Assembly (NCBI GenBank): GCA_021463515.1
Contig: JAJTYZ010000015.1
Location: 1 to 40,682, forward strand
Length of the DNA stretch: 40,682 nt
Direction of reading: 5' to 3'
Source of the DNA: Chthoniobacterales bacterium
Lineage (GTDB): Bacteria > Verrucomicrobiota > Verrucomicrobiia > Chthoniobacterales > JACTMZ01
The position numbers and the translations under genes are program-made. How positions within the stretch are numbered: position 1 is the stretch's first letter; every line of letters begins with the position of its first letter. The notes beneath the pieces are model-generated. The model made no database searches. It had not been told where the DNA came from and saw nothing but the letters and a program-made list of their open reading frames with translations. Shown here piece by piece: positions 8,971 through 17,423 of this stretch.

Positions 8971-10232
8971 AACGAGTCAGCCGCACCAATATCCGTTCTC
9001 CATGCCGCGTTTTCAAAATCAATCAGAACAACAGCGCGATAAGCATTAGCCACCGCATCGCTCCGCGTGTCACCAAGAGCCGCCACTCCCAACACGCGTC
9101 CGCCTGATGTCATAATTTGCCCATTCGTCGCCGTTGTTCCCGCATGAAAAATAGTCGCCCCCGAAGCCGCCGCATTCTCCAAGCCCGAGATAACTGCTCC
9201 CTTTTGATAGGCACCCGGATAGCCTCCCGATGTCATTACTACACAACATGCGGTACGAGAATCCCATTGAGGGCGCATCTCGGAAAGTTTTCCATCAATA
9301 GTCGCCTCCAACAAATCCAGCAAATCGCTGTGCAGTCTCGGCAAAAGAACCTGTGTTTCGGGATCGCCAAAGCGAACGTTAAATTCGAGAACTTTAGGCC
9401 CACCTGCCGTCAGCATCAGCCCTGGGAAAAGGAGTCCGCAAAAATGAATTCCGTCTGCCGCCAGTCCGCGCACAAACGGTGCGAGAATTTCGTTTTCGAT
9501 GCGTAATCGAAGGGCGTCATCCATGCGGCCCGAGGGGCTTAGTGTCCCCATGCCACCGGTGTTGGGGCCTTGGTCGCCATCGAGGGCGCATTTGTGATCA
9601 CGAGCATCGGGAAAAAGCAGCCATGAATTTCCATCAATAAGCGCGTGGATGGAACATTCACGACCGGCAAGAAATTCCTCAATAATGACCATCTTTCCGG
9701 CGTCGCCAAAAACTTTTTCTACCAAAGCTTCACGCAGAGCTTTTTCCGCCATGGCAAAATCAGCGGCGACGGTTACGCCCTTGCCGAGAGCGAGGCCATC
9801 CGCTTTCACCACGAGCGGGTACTTTTGCGTGCGGGCGTAATCACATGCGGTTGTAAAGTCTGTGAATTTCTCCGAATGTGCCGTTGGGATTCCGTGACGA
9901 CGCATGAAATCCTTGGCGAAACTTTTGGACGCTTCAAATCGTGCGCCCGAGGCGGTCGGCCCAAAGGCACGAATTCCTTCGGCCTGCAAACGATCCACCA
10001 ATCCTGCGGCTAATGGGTCATCAGGGCCAACAACAACAAGAGCCACATTTTCACGCCGCGCAAGATCGCCGATGCCTTCCAAGTCGGTGGCAGCGATAGG
10101 AAAGTTTTCCGCAAGCATGGCAGTTCCGGCATTACCTGGAGCGCAAAGAATACGCGTGATGCGTGGAGATTGATGAAGTTTCCAAACGAGTGCGTGTTCG
10201 CGCCCTCCGCTGCCGATGACGAGAATGGTCAT
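8967..10232 (-). CDS. purD: Phosphoribosylamine-glycine ligase (GAR synthetase)
   Basis: Second step of purine synthesis: ATP-dependent joining of 5-phosphoribosylamine and glycine in the cytoplasm. 421 residues, the normal length. The start at 10232 gives the family N-terminus MTILVIGSGGREHALVWKL. The ATP-grasp core shows YPLVVKADGLALGKGV, EEFLAGRECS, GPNTGGMGTLSP (the PurD signature near 285-295) and LEFNVRFGDPETQ (metal/ATP-binding Glu and Asn). The ATG overlaps the thiD stop and the TGA overlaps the S41-like ATG, both as ATGA, indicating translational coupling. The open frame extends upstream to 10385 inside thiD, but that extension has no family match. Confidence 0.97.
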   Translation of the reverse strand: MTILVIGSGGREHALVWKLHQSPRITRILCAPGNAGTAMLAENFPIAATDLEGIGDLARRENVALVVVGPDDPLAAGLVDRLQAEGIRAFGPTASGARFEASKSFAKDFMRRHGIPTAHSEKFTDFTTACDYARTQKYPLVVKADGLALGKGVTVAADFAMAEKALREALVEKVFGDAGKMVIIEEFLAGRECSIHALIDGNSWLLFPDARDHKCALDGDQGPNTGGMGTLSPSGRMDDALRLRIENEILAPFVRGLAADGIHFCGLLFPGLMLTAGGPKVLEFNVRFGDPETQVLLPRLHSDLLDLLEATIDGKLSEMRPQWDSRTACCVVMTSGGYPGAYQKGAVISGLENAAASGATIFHAGTTATNGQIMTSGGRVLGVAALGDTRSDAVANAYRAVVLIDFENAAWRTDIGAADSL

Positions 10233-11038
10233 AAATGTCTGAGTGCTGCGACGGTGTGTTTTCCACGAGTCCATTCCCATTGCCGGGACATTGCTCGATG
10301 AAGAAATTTTTTCGCATCCTTTACAGCCGTGGTCAAAGGGCGTCCTCGCGCCAGCCCTGCGGCAATCGCCGCAGAAAGCGAGCATCCCGTACCATGGGTT
10401 TCGCGTCCTTTTAACCTCGGAAGCACCACCTCCTCCGTGCGTGTTGCCGTGCTCAAAACATCCATGGCATCCTTACCGCGTAAATGGCCACCTTTCAGCA
10501 AAACAGCGGTATGATATTTTTCGCACAATTCCTTGGAGGCAGCGACCATTTCTCGCCGTTGACGGAGGGGCCGCCCAAGGAGAACTGCCGCTTCATCGAG
10601 GTTCGGCGTGATGATGTCTGCTATGGGAAATAACTCCTGTTCGTAAGCGCGAATGGCATTGGGTTTAAGCAACGAGTCACCGCTGCTGGCTACCATCACG
10701 GGGTCCACCACGAGATGAAATCGCCCCAAACGATCGGCCAATTCCTCCGACACCACACGCAGCAAAGGGCGGGAGTAAAGCATTCCGGTTTTCACCGCAA
10801 CCACGGGATAGGCGTCAAACAGAATGCGAATTTGCGAGCGAAGTATCTCTGTGCTCATGGCCTGCACGCGTTCGACGCGACCGGGAACTTCCGAGACAAC
10901 GCAAGTGATGGCGGTGAGGCCATAAACTTTGAAGGCGGTGAAAGTTTTGAGGTCCGCCTGTGCGCCCGCTCCGCAGGAATTATCGGAGCCGGCGATTGTC
11001 ATCGCCACCGCAGGTGCAGAGGGGCGCGGTCCGCTCAT
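10229..11038 (-). CDS. thiD: Hydroxymethylpyrimidine/phosphomethylpyrimidine kinase
   Basis: Phosphorylates HMP and HMP-phosphate for thiamine biosynthesis. 269 residues, ribokinase-like fold. Visible motifs are TIAGSDNSCGAGAQADLKTF near the N-terminus (substrate loop), VKTGML, LVVDPVMVASSG, DIITPNLDEAAVLLG, VLLKGGH and the anion-hole/catalytic motif HGTGCSLSAAIAAGLA. It lies 9 bases after the metallopeptidase stop and overlaps purD by 4 bases. No TPP-riboswitch core was found upstream of this operon. Pairing thiD with purD joins two pathways that share the intermediate aminoimidazole ribotide, which may explain the clustering (inference). Confidence 0.96.
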   Translation of the reverse strand: MSGPRPSAPAVAMTIAGSDNSCGAGAQADLKTFTAFKVYGLTAITCVVSEVPGRVERVQAMSTEILRSQIRILFDAYPVVAVKTGMLYSRPLLRVVSEELADRLGRFHLVVDPVMVASSGDSLLKPNAIRAYEQELFPIADIITPNLDEAAVLLGRPLRQRREMVAASKELCEKYHTAVLLKGGHLRGKDAMDVLSTATRTEEVVLPRLKGRETHGTGCSLSAAIAAGLARGRPLTTAVKDAKKFLHRAMSRQWEWTRGKHTVAALRHL

Positions 11039-11047
11039 GGATTTGAC

Positions 11048-11728
11048 TTAGTTATTCCGTCGCGAGACGAGAAAGAGCCAAATGAGATTTCCCAATGCCG
11101 CTACAAAAGCGGCGACATAGGTGAGGGCTGCCGCATTGAGTACCGCATTCACTCCCGACGCTTCGCCGCCGGGTTGAATGATTCCCATTTGCTGAAGAAT
11201 TACCTTCGCGCGTTTGGAGGCATCAAATTCCACCGGCAGCGTGATGAGCTGAAAAAGTGCCAGCACCGCATAACAGATAATGCCCAAGGTAATGAGACCG
11301 GTGATGTGAAAAATGAATCCGCCAATAATTACCAAAGGCAACATTTGCGAGGCGATTTGCGTGGCGGGGACGACGGTCATACGCCATTTGAGCGGCGCAT
11401 AAGCCCGAGCGTGTTGCACGGCGTGGCCACATTCATGAGCTGCAATGCCCAGTGCGGCAACGCTTGGAGTGTTGTAAACTTCCGAAGAGAGGCACAGGCG
11501 TTTATGAACCGGATCATAATGGTCGCCGAGCATCCCATTGATTTCCCGCACTTCCACATCGTGAATTTGTGCCGCGTTGAGAATCTCGCGGGCTGCTTGA
11601 GCACCGGTAATTCCCGACGTCGCTCGCACCTTACTATATTTCCCAAATGCCCCCTTTACCCGCATCTGCGCATAAAGCCCCAGCAGCAAAGGAACCCCAA
11701 TCAACAGTCCATAAAGATACCAATTCAT
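11048..11728 (-). CDS. YugP-type membrane zinc metallopeptidase
   Basis: About 226 residues starting MNWYLYGLLIGVPLLLGLYAQ at the ATG at 11728, preceded by a good ribosome-binding site, GGAGG. Domain pattern: N-terminal TM; a soluble segment with GITGAQAAREIL and HYDPVHKRLCLS; zinc motif HECGH (residues 98-102); then three to four TM segments; and PVEFDASKRA, whose Glu is a likely third ligand. This is the uncharacterised YugP/DUF-type neutral zinc protease family, predicted to be integral to the inner membrane. Its substrate is unknown. It is the first gene of the coupled run metallopeptidase-thiD-purD-S41-like. Confidence 0.88.
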   Translation of the reverse strand: MNWYLYGLLIGVPLLLGLYAQMRVKGAFGKYSKVRATSGITGAQAAREILNAAQIHDVEVREINGMLGDHYDPVHKRLCLSSEVYNTPSVAALGIAAHECGHAVQHARAYAPLKWRMTVVPATQIASQMLPLVIIGGFIFHITGLITLGIICYAVLALFQLITLPVEFDASKRAKVILQQMGIIQPGGEASGVNAVLNAAALTYVAAFVAALGNLIWLFLVSRRNN

Positions 11729-11834
11729 AAACCTCCAGCTTCCGTCATTTTCTCCCCATATGCAACCGCGAACGACGCATGATTCCACAAAAACGCCTTA
11801 CTTTTCGGTGCTGCGCGGGGTGCCATCTACGGCA

Positions 11835-12260
11835 TTACGTTTCGTTATCAGGCGTAAACCTTCCGCCGTAACCGGGTTTGTAGAGCCGCAATTCGGTGAG
11901 CTCGGCCACACGATCGAAATGGGTATCGAGGGTGTAAAGCCGAATGCCGTCATGAAGAGCCAGTGCGGCAATCATCACATCCAACCAAGGTATGCTCAGC
12001 CCATGACCACGAAGGTGCCATGCCAACGAAATAGAACGATCCCAGTCCTCTTCCGTGCAACGCCGGTATGGAATGACAGAAAAATGCTGCCCCAAACGTC
12101 GCCTTTCATCTGTGCGTGCTCCCCCGAGAACTTCGAGGCGCACGGGAGAGCACCACTGCGCCTCGTAAACATCGAGGAGATTTTCCACGGCAAGTTTAAT
12201 TTCAATCCGCCCCCGTTGCCGCAAGGATTCTATCCAAACCGAAGAATCAATAAGAACCAT
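11835..12260 (-). CDS. vapC: VapC-type PIN-domain toxin
   Basis: A predicted Mg-dependent ribonuclease of a type II toxin-antitoxin pair. 141 residues from the ATG at 12260 (MVLIDSSVWIE). The acidic PIN active site is complete: D5, E43 (VRLEVLGG), D94 (IPWLDVMIAA) and D112/D116 (TLDTHFDRV). It starts 4 bases after the vapB stop. An upstream in-frame ATG exists at 12335 but lies within vapB and gives a Pro/Arg-rich extension, so it is rejected. In this family the targets are usually tRNA or rRNA; none can be inferred here. Confidence 0.92.
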   Translation of the reverse strand: MVLIDSSVWIESLRQRGRIEIKLAVENLLDVYEAQWCSPVRLEVLGGARTDERRRLGQHFSVIPYRRCTEEDWDRSISLAWHLRGHGLSIPWLDVMIAALALHDGIRLYTLDTHFDRVAELTELRLYKPGYGGRFTPDNET

Positions 12261-12264
12261 CGGA

Positions 12265-12492
12265 TTAAGAATGATGCAAAGGCGGAACCGGATTGGCCAA
12301 ATCGGCCGGCTCGGGCTCGGGATCGGGATAGTCAAAGGCCCCCTCCCGAATCAACCGCCCAAACTCCCGCGCCCGCGCCCGCCGCACGAATTCTTCAACG
12401 GCTTTTGCCAATGCAGGACTTTTATTTTTCTCTCCGGTTAATGCCATGACATCTTCCAAAATTGCTTCGCTAATATCTACGCTGATTCTCAT
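12265..12492 (-). CDS. vapB: VapB-type antitoxin (DUF2191-like)
   Basis: 75 residues starting MRISVDISEAILEDVMALTG at the ATG at 12492. The short N-terminal beta strand followed by helices (KNKSPALAKAVEEFVRRARAREF) is the ribbon-helix-helix layout of the VapB/type II TA antitoxins that are annotated 'MRTTLDIDEELL'. The acidic, Pro-rich tail (FDYPDPEPEPADL) is the probable toxin-wrapping region. The pair should autoregulate its own promoter. In-frame start options further upstream (12522) lie in the likely promoter. Confidence 0.85.
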   Translation of the reverse strand: MRISVDISEAILEDVMALTGEKNKSPALAKAVEEFVRRARAREFGRLIREGAFDYPDPEPEPADLANPVPPLHHS

Positions 12493-12498
12493 AGAGTT

Positions 12499-12527
12499 AT
12501 TATTTGCTAATAAATGCTGCATTGCAA
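12499..12527 (-). promoter_or_regulatory. Putative sigma-70 promoter of vapBC
   Basis: On the minus strand, TTGCAA (12527-12522) and AATAAT (12504-12499) are 17 bases apart. The -10 box ends 6 bases before the vapB ATG, so initiation would be at or near the ATG and the mRNA might be leaderless. This is a sequence match only. Confidence 0.35.
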
Positions 12528-12747
12528 TAAGAATTGTGCCTCAAAATGTTTCATATTCAGAATTTTTATGCGAACGTGTTGCGGCGGTAACGTTTCGGCC
12601 TTTGTAGCGGCGACAGTCTCCTGCCGCATTTGTAAAACATGCATGTTTCACGTTTCACGAATGCTGACTTTTGTTCTCCGCATGACACTCTTTCTGGATA
12701 TTATGAGGAGCCTCATGTAGAAATTTCGGCCACTCCATTTTTCTAAT

Positions 12748-14265
12748 ATGCCCCTCCCGTTTTTTTCTCTCCCCATGGCCGCAAGTACCGTGACGTGGAT
12801 TGATGTCGTCACTTTTGGAGTTTACATCGTCGCGTCGTTGATTTTTGGGCTGTGGGTAGGCGGACGTCAGGGGAGTCTTAAAACGTATCTTCTCGCGGGT
12901 CATCAAATGCACTGGTCCTTGGTGGCGATCTCGGTATTGGCGGCGTTGTTTAGCGGAATTAGTTTTCTGGGTGCGCCGGCGGAGAGTTATGCGCACAATC
13001 TTATTTATGTCTGGGCGATGTTGGCGTTTTTTATCGCAACACCGATTACGACGCTCATTTTTTTGCCATTCTTTTTTCGTATGAATGGCTACACAGCTTA
13101 CGAGTACCTTGAGCATCGTTTTGATTTGCGGCTGCGTCGGATATCTTCCGCCGGTTTTATTTTTCGTGTGTGTTTGTGGTTGGCTCTCGCTTTGTATGCA
13201 CCGGCACTTGCGATTTCTGAACTGCTCGGTGTGCCGCTGTGGATACCGGTTGTTATCGCGGGTTTGGGAACGACGCTTTACACGACGGTCGGTGGAATGC
13301 GCGCCGTGATTTATACGGATGTGGTACAATTTTCCGTGTTGGTCGTTGGCATTATCGCCATATTTGTGATGGCGCTTCGGGAGATTCCAGGCGGTGCATT
13401 TGCCGCATGGCAGATTGCAGCGGAGGGGGGGCGCACGCAGATGTTTGATTTTAGCTTCTCGCCGGAGGTGCGCATGACATTTTGGGGTGCTATCATTGGT
13501 GGAACCGCACTCAATCTTGTGCAGCTTGTCACGGATCAGGTGTCGGTGCAGCGCTATCTCACGGCGACAAATCTTCGCGAGGCCCAACGTGCCTTGTGGT
13601 TCAAACTTTATCTCACGCTGCCATTGGTTCTGCTATTTTACCTCACGGGTGTTGTCCTTTATTCGTTTTATCAAACACACCCGGACTTGGCGGCAACATT
13701 GACGTCACCCGATCGCCTTTTGCCAAATTTTGTAGGAAGTCAGTTGCCTTCACCGCTTCCGGGCCTGCTCGTGGCAGCGATTATTTCCGCGACAATGTCG
13801 GTGGTTTCCTCCGGCATTAATTCTCTCACCACGGCGACACTCATGGATTTTCTCTATGTTAAAAAGGGGCATGATGGCGTGAGCGAGCGAGAGGAATTGA
13901 CGCGGGTGCGTGTGGCGCGGGGATGGACGATTTTCTTTGGGGTTACGGTGACATTGCTGGCCCTTGTGGTGAGTTGGTTGGGAACGCTCGTGGAGTCAAC
14001 GGTGAAGATCGGCGGCTTTCTCGGTGGCCCGCTGTTGGGCATCTTTTTCTTGGGTGTGTTGTCGCGTCGTGTGAATGCTACAGGAACACTTATGGGGGCA
14101 ATCGCAGGGTTTGGGGTGGTGTTGCTCGTGGGCAACCTTACGAATGTTTCTTTTATGTGGTTTGCACCGCTTGGATGTTTAGTCACCTGCGCTATCGGTG
14201 AGATGGCCAGCATCCTATTTTCACCACCTTCAGCTCGGCAAAAATCTTTCACTCTACGTGGCTGA
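12748..14265 (+). CDS. Sodium:solute symporter (SSS family)
   Basis: 505 residues with about 13 transmembrane segments, the SSS/LeuT-fold size. Family features: DVVTFGVYIVASLIFGLWVG (TM1); YLLAGHQMHWSLVAISVLAALFSGISFLG (TM2, with the discontinuous sodium-site region); GMRAVIYTDVVQFSVLVVGI (the conserved SSS signature around TM6); DQVSVQRYLTATNLREAQRA; and AAIISATMSVVSSGINSLTTATLMDF (TM9, with the Ser/Thr residues of the Na2 site). It resembles the monocarboxylate/iodide/sialate-like subgroup; the substrate is uncertain. A second ATG at 12775 would also leave TM1 intact. Neither start has a clear Shine-Dalgarno site. It appears monocistronic, with the OmpA gene 75 bases downstream. Confidence 0.93.
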   Translation: MPLPFFSLPMAASTVTWIDVVTFGVYIVASLIFGLWVGGRQGSLKTYLLAGHQMHWSLVAISVLAALFSGISFLGAPAESYAHNLIYVWAMLAFFIATPITTLIFLPFFFRMNGYTAYEYLEHRFDLRLRRISSAGFIFRVCLWLALALYAPALAISELLGVPLWIPVVIAGLGTTLYTTVGGMRAVIYTDVVQFSVLVVGIIAIFVMALREIPGGAFAAWQIAAEGGRTQMFDFSFSPEVRMTFWGAIIGGTALNLVQLVTDQVSVQRYLTATNLREAQRALWFKLYLTLPLVLLFYLTGVVLYSFYQTHPDLAATLTSPDRLLPNFVGSQLPSPLPGLLVAAIISATMSVVSSGINSLTTATLMDFLYVKKGHDGVSEREELTRVRVARGWTIFFGVTVTLLALVVSWLGTLVESTVKIGGFLGGPLLGIFFLGVLSRRVNATGTLMGAIAGFGVVLLVGNLTNVSFMWFAPLGCLVTCAIGEMASILFSPPSARQKSFTLRG

Positions 14266-14340
14266 ATCTTCATGGCTCGAAAGGGCACGGATGAATTTTT
14301 CCACTGGCATCGAAGCCTGGCGCGTTGATAGAAAAATGAC

Positions 14341-15393
14341 ATGAAGCACCTTCTTCTTTTTTTTCTCCTCCTCGTTTGCGTGAGTGCCAATGGCGTTGCC
14401 CAAATCGAGCCGCAATTTTTGAAAGATGCGTCCGGAACGAAGGATCATAAACTGACCGAGCGGATGGAAGGCTCGGTGATTCTACGGCAGACAGTGAAAA
14501 AGTTTGCGGACCTTACCGTCGCCTTGGGGCGCGTGGAATTTGATTACGGAGCGCAGAAATTCAAACCGTTCGATAAGCTGAAGCCTGAAGGTGCGCTGAC
14601 AACGACATTTTACCGGCTCCCCAAGGACGCCACGACATTGGAAGGCATTCGAGCTTATCAGGCGGCTCTTGAAAAAAAGGGGTTTGCGGTGCTTTTTGAA
14701 GGCAGCAGTGGTGGTTCGCCTACGGGGGATAACAATTTGCTCGATGATGGCTATGGGCGTTTTTTGAACCAAGTTTATCAGACGGAAAAGGACTACGGGA
14801 TTCAACAATACACGCTGCCCGGATGTGATGATTTTCGCTATATGGCGTTGAAGAAATCCGGCGCGGACGGAGCGGGGGATGTTTATGTCACGCTTTTTTT
14901 CGGAGCTGTTACGGATGGGTGGAAAGCGCCGGAACAAGGGATCAACGCAGGCACCGTGATTGCCCGCATGGATGTACTCGAAGAAAACCCGCGAGCCGAT
15001 CGCATGGTTCTTGTGAAAGCACCGGAAATGGAAAATCAGATTTCCTCCACCGGACGCGTGATGCTCTATGGAATTCTTTTTGATTTTAATAAGGACACCG
15101 TGAAGCCGGAGTCCAACCCTACATTGGAACAAATTGCGGCCCTTTTAAAAAACGAGCCGGAGCTCAAACTTCTCGTGGTTGGTCATACAGACAACGTGGG
15201 AGAATTTGAATTTAATCGTGACCTTTCCACGCGTCGCGCCAATGCCATCGTGCAAGCACTCGTCTCGCGTTTTGGCGTAGAAAAATCCCGCCTCTTTCCT
15301 TTCGGTTGTAGTTTTGCAAGCCCCGCCGCTCCAAACACAACCGAAGAAGGTCGCGCCAAAAATCGCCGCGTAGAGCTTGTGCGTTGGAATTAA
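14341..15393 (+). CDS. OmpA-family peptidoglycan-binding outer-membrane protein
   Basis: 350 residues. A signal peptide (MKHLLLFFLLLVCVSANGVAQ) is followed by a mixed alpha/beta N-terminal domain (about 25-235) of the DUF4892-like type found in some OmpA proteins. The C-terminal OmpA domain (about 240-350) carries VMLYGILFDFNKDTVKPES, LVVGHTDNVGEFEFNRDLSTRRA and EEGRAKNRRVELV. The DLSTRRA segment includes the residues that bind diaminopimelate in peptidoglycan. It should tether the outer membrane to the cell wall. No 8-strand barrel is apparent, so insertion may be through the N-terminal domain or it may be periplasmic. Confidence 0.9.
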   Translation: MKHLLLFFLLLVCVSANGVAQIEPQFLKDASGTKDHKLTERMEGSVILRQTVKKFADLTVALGRVEFDYGAQKFKPFDKLKPEGALTTTFYRLPKDATTLEGIRAYQAALEKKGFAVLFEGSSGGSPTGDNNLLDDGYGRFLNQVYQTEKDYGIQQYTLPGCDDFRYMALKKSGADGAGDVYVTLFFGAVTDGWKAPEQGINAGTVIARMDVLEENPRADRMVLVKAPEMENQISSTGRVMLYGILFDFNKDTVKPESNPTLEQIAALLKNEPELKLLVVGHTDNVGEFEFNRDLSTRRANAIVQALVSRFGVEKSRLFPFGCSFASPAAPNTTEEGRAKNRRVELVRWN

Positions 15394-15415
15394 GCACATA
15401 AGTAAAATTGTCCTC

Positions 15416-15468
15416 GAGTGCCGCGCCCGCCACAGGAGCCGATTCCCGCGTCCTCACGGGAAACATCA
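15416..15468. repeat. Dispersed repeat, family 2, copy 1 (inverted relative to copy 2)
   Basis: The reverse complement of this stretch aligns with 22091-22143 over about 50 bases: shared ATGTTTCCCG, GAGG, CGCGGGAA, CGGC and GGCGGGCGCGG blocks with scattered substitutions. Both can fold, through TTCCCG/CGGGAA arms (15443-15448 with 15457-15462). A further hairpin, CACTCT-CCA-AGAGTG, lies at 15478-15492. The stretch fills the gap between the OmpA gene and the toxin-antitoxin pair. Confidence 0.65.
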
Positions 15469-15590
15469 TGAACAAAACACTCTCCAAGAGTGCCTTGCAA
15501 ATGGTAGTGCAAAGACATATTTCAAAATAAGTAGGTCTTTTCCACGCTGACTAGTTTCCGCATTTGTGACTCAAAAATTCGTATTTACGT

Positions 15591-15611
15591 TCTTACTTTT
15601 TTGTCTTACTT
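15591..15611 (+). promoter_or_regulatory. Direct repeat upstream of AbrB-type antitoxin
   Basis: TCTTACTT occurs twice (15591-15598 and 15604-15611), 13 bases apart and ending 8 bases before the antitoxin ATG. Autoregulatory operators of swapped-hairpin antitoxins often lie here; binding is inference. Confidence 0.25.
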
Positions 15612-15619
15612 GTGCACTC

Positions 15620-15874
15620 ATGCAAGCAACGCTTACTTCGAAAGGGCAAATCACCATTCCCATCCATGTCCGCAAGCGTCTCCATCTCAAGCCGGGTGAC
15701 GTTCTGGAGTTTGATGAGACCGCACCTTTTCTTAAAGCCACCAAGGCCATTTCGCCCAAGGCGTGGGAAGAATTTTGCAAGGGCTGGAAAGATCCGTGGG
15801 TTGGCATGAGCATGGACGAAGTCCTGAATGAACTCCGAGGAGAAGTCGCGCTCCCGTCCACCGATGTGCGATGA
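15620..15874 (+). CDS. AbrB/MazE/SpoVT-type antitoxin
   Basis: 84 residues from the ATG at 15620 (MQATLTSKGQITIPIHVRKR). This N-terminus is the classical swapped-hairpin AbrB DNA-binding motif, TSKGQITIPxxVRxxLxLxxGDxLxF. The C-terminal 45 residues (ATKAISPKAWEEFCKGWKDPW...) should bind and neutralise the partner toxin. The open frame continues upstream to a GTG at 15566, but that extension only adds a hydrophobic stretch not found in the family. Its TGA overlaps the PIN toxin ATG (ATGA), so toxin translation is coupled. Confidence 0.9.
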   Translation: MQATLTSKGQITIPIHVRKRLHLKPGDVLEFDETAPFLKATKAISPKAWEEFCKGWKDPWVGMSMDEVLNELRGEVALPSTDVR

Positions 15875-16290
15875 GAACAGCTGTTGATTCTTCTGTCCTC
15901 CTGTGCATTCTCCGGCGGCAACCCGGCTACGACACTTGGTGTGCTTGCCTCAGTCGGGCAGCAGAAGAAGGCAGCCTACTCATTTGCCCAGTAGTTTTTG
16001 CGGAATGTTCTGTCGGCTTTGCCACGGCGGAGGAGGCTGAGACCCGGTTCGATTCTTTGGGTCTCAACTACGATGCCTTCTCGCCCCGGTGCGCCTACTT
16101 TGCGGGCCAGATATTCCTGCGCTATCGCGGCGAGGGTGGGCCGCGTCACCATCTGCTTCCGGACTTCCTCATCGCTGCACATGCCTGCGTGCAAGCAGAC
16201 CGACTCGCTGCCATTGATCGCGGCTACCTCCGCACCTATTTCCCCGATTTATCCGTGCTCTCTCCTTCTGTAAGCTTGGAACATCCCTGA
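15871..16290 (+). CDS. PIN-domain toxin (VapC-like)
   Basis: 139 residues, a predicted endoribonuclease toxin paired with the AbrB-type antitoxin. PIN active-site acids are all present: D6 (TAVDSSVLL), E45 (VFAECSVGF), D98 (LLPDFLIAAHA) and D116 (AAIDRGYLRTYF). It is the second and last gene of the module and has a 4-base overlap with its antitoxin. It differs clearly from the VapC at 11835-12260, so the two modules are not a recent duplication. Confidence 0.92.
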   Translation: MRTAVDSSVLLCILRRQPGYDTWCACLSRAAEEGSLLICPVVFAECSVGFATAEEAETRFDSLGLNYDAFSPRCAYFAGQIFLRYRGEGGPRHHLLPDFLIAAHACVQADRLAAIDRGYLRTYFPDLSVLSPSVSLEHP

Positions 16291-16325
16291 GGCTTTGAGA
16301 GATGGGGAGGTGATCATCATCTGCA

Positions 16326-17423
16326 TCAGCGCGTTTTTTTCTGAAAAAGGAGTGTCATGCCTAATCCACCGATGATTAAGACGTAGGTTGTTGGCTCGGG
16401 GATAATGCTGTAAATCCAGTCGGCATTCTGCGACACGCGGGTCATATTCGCGACGTCTCCGTAAAGCCCTCGCGGATCGAGTTGACCATTGTAGATTTCA
16501 TCCCATGGGTTGTGCCCCCACGAAGTGATACCCGCCAATTTCCATTCCCCACCATCCTCAATAAAGGTCGGACCACCGCTATCACCCGGTGCAGAGGAGC
16601 CTTCGAGAATATCTTCGGCATTGGTGAATTGGACGTATGAACTATCGTATCCTGAAATTTCTCCCGCAGGATTTAAGGTGGTGACGATGTTTGTATCATT
16701 ATCCCAAATCCAAGTTTCGCCGTTGGTGTAATAAGATTCGCTCAAGGTATTTTGGTGGGCATTGGTTATGCCGTCGAAGTCGGTGACAAGAAGTCCTCCT
16801 GTATAAGCTCCATTGGTCTGGGTGGTAACGCGGTCTATGATATTTGCCGCTGCGTGCAAAAAGGGTGTGGCGTTGGTTTGCTCATACCAAGGCACCGTGC
16901 CCGTGCCAATATAGCCGACACCAAGGGTAATGCCGACTTTATCATATTCATCCACTTTGGTGTAGAGTGTTGGGAAGGTGATGTTATTGGTGATGGGTGC
17001 TGTAAGTCTAAAAAGGGCAATATCCCAACCTTGCGAGGGACCGGATTCGGTCCAAAGCGGATGATGAAAGAGCGCATTCATATCCGCATCATACGTCGAG
17101 CCGCCCACGGTGAATTGGAGAGAGGTCACGAGATTGGTTTTCCAATTATGCGCCGCTGTGAGCACCCATTCGTTGTTGAGCGAGGTGCCGGTGACGTTAA
17201 ATTCCTCGATGCCCTCCGTCACCTTGATCGTCCCTACTGCCTCAAAAATGGGGTAGTTGACATAGTCGGCGGCAAAAGCACGGCTGGCGTCAAAGCCATT
17301 TGTTCCGGCATACGTGAATCCATCGGCAATCAGGATGGCGCGGACGGACGAGACCGCACCTATGCTGAAAGTCATGAGCAGCGCGAGAAAGGCTGCGAAG
17401 CCTATGGGCTGGAGCGGCCTCAT
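16326..17423 (-). CDS. Trypsin-like serine protease with PEP-CTERM sorting signal
   Basis: 365 residues. A signal peptide (about 1-29) precedes an S1-family chymotrypsin fold with an intact catalytic triad: H92 in WVLTAAHNW, D134 in GWDIALFRL and S282 in APGDSGGPTF. The C-terminus is a PEP-CTERM signal: IIPEPTT at 341-347, a hydrophobic helix and a basic tail, QKKTR. The protein should therefore be exported and processed by an exosortase at the PEP motif, then linked to the cell surface or exopolysaccharide. The ATG overlaps the stop of the upstream PEP-CTERM repeat protein (ATGA), so the protease and that protein are likely made together. Confidence 0.93.
   Translation of the reverse strand: MRPLQPIGFAAFLALLMTFSIGAVSSVRAILIADGFTYAGTNGFDASRAFAADYVNYPIFEAVGTIKVTEGIEEFNVTGTSLNNEWVLTAAHNWKTNLVTSLQFTVGGSTYDADMNALFHHPLWTESGPSQGWDIALFRLTAPITNNITFPTLYTKVDEYDKVGITLGVGYIGTGTVPWYEQTNATPFLHAAANIIDRVTTQTNGAYTGGLLVTDFDGITNAHQNTLSESYYTNGETWIWDNDTNIVTTLNPAGEISGYDSSYVQFTNAEDILEGSSAPGDSGGPTFIEDGGEWKLAGITSWGHNPWDEIYNGQLDPRGLYGDVANMTRVSQNADWIYSIIPEPTTYVLIIGGLGMTLLFQKKTR

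Noticed and set aside
10715-11782. 355-codon plus-strand open frame
   Set aside because: Antisense to thiD and the metallopeptidase gene, both supported by catalytic motifs.
11729-11834. Possible TPP riboswitch before the thiD operon
   Set aside because: The conserved CTGAGA and ACC...GAACCTGA elements of the THI box are absent.
12606-12627. Hairpin GCGGC...GCCGC upstream of the symporter
   Set aside because: Stem is imperfect with a bulge, there is no T-run, and no second copy was found in the window.
12655-13587. 310-codon minus-strand open frame
   Set aside because: Antisense to the symporter gene, with low-complexity basic composition and no motif.
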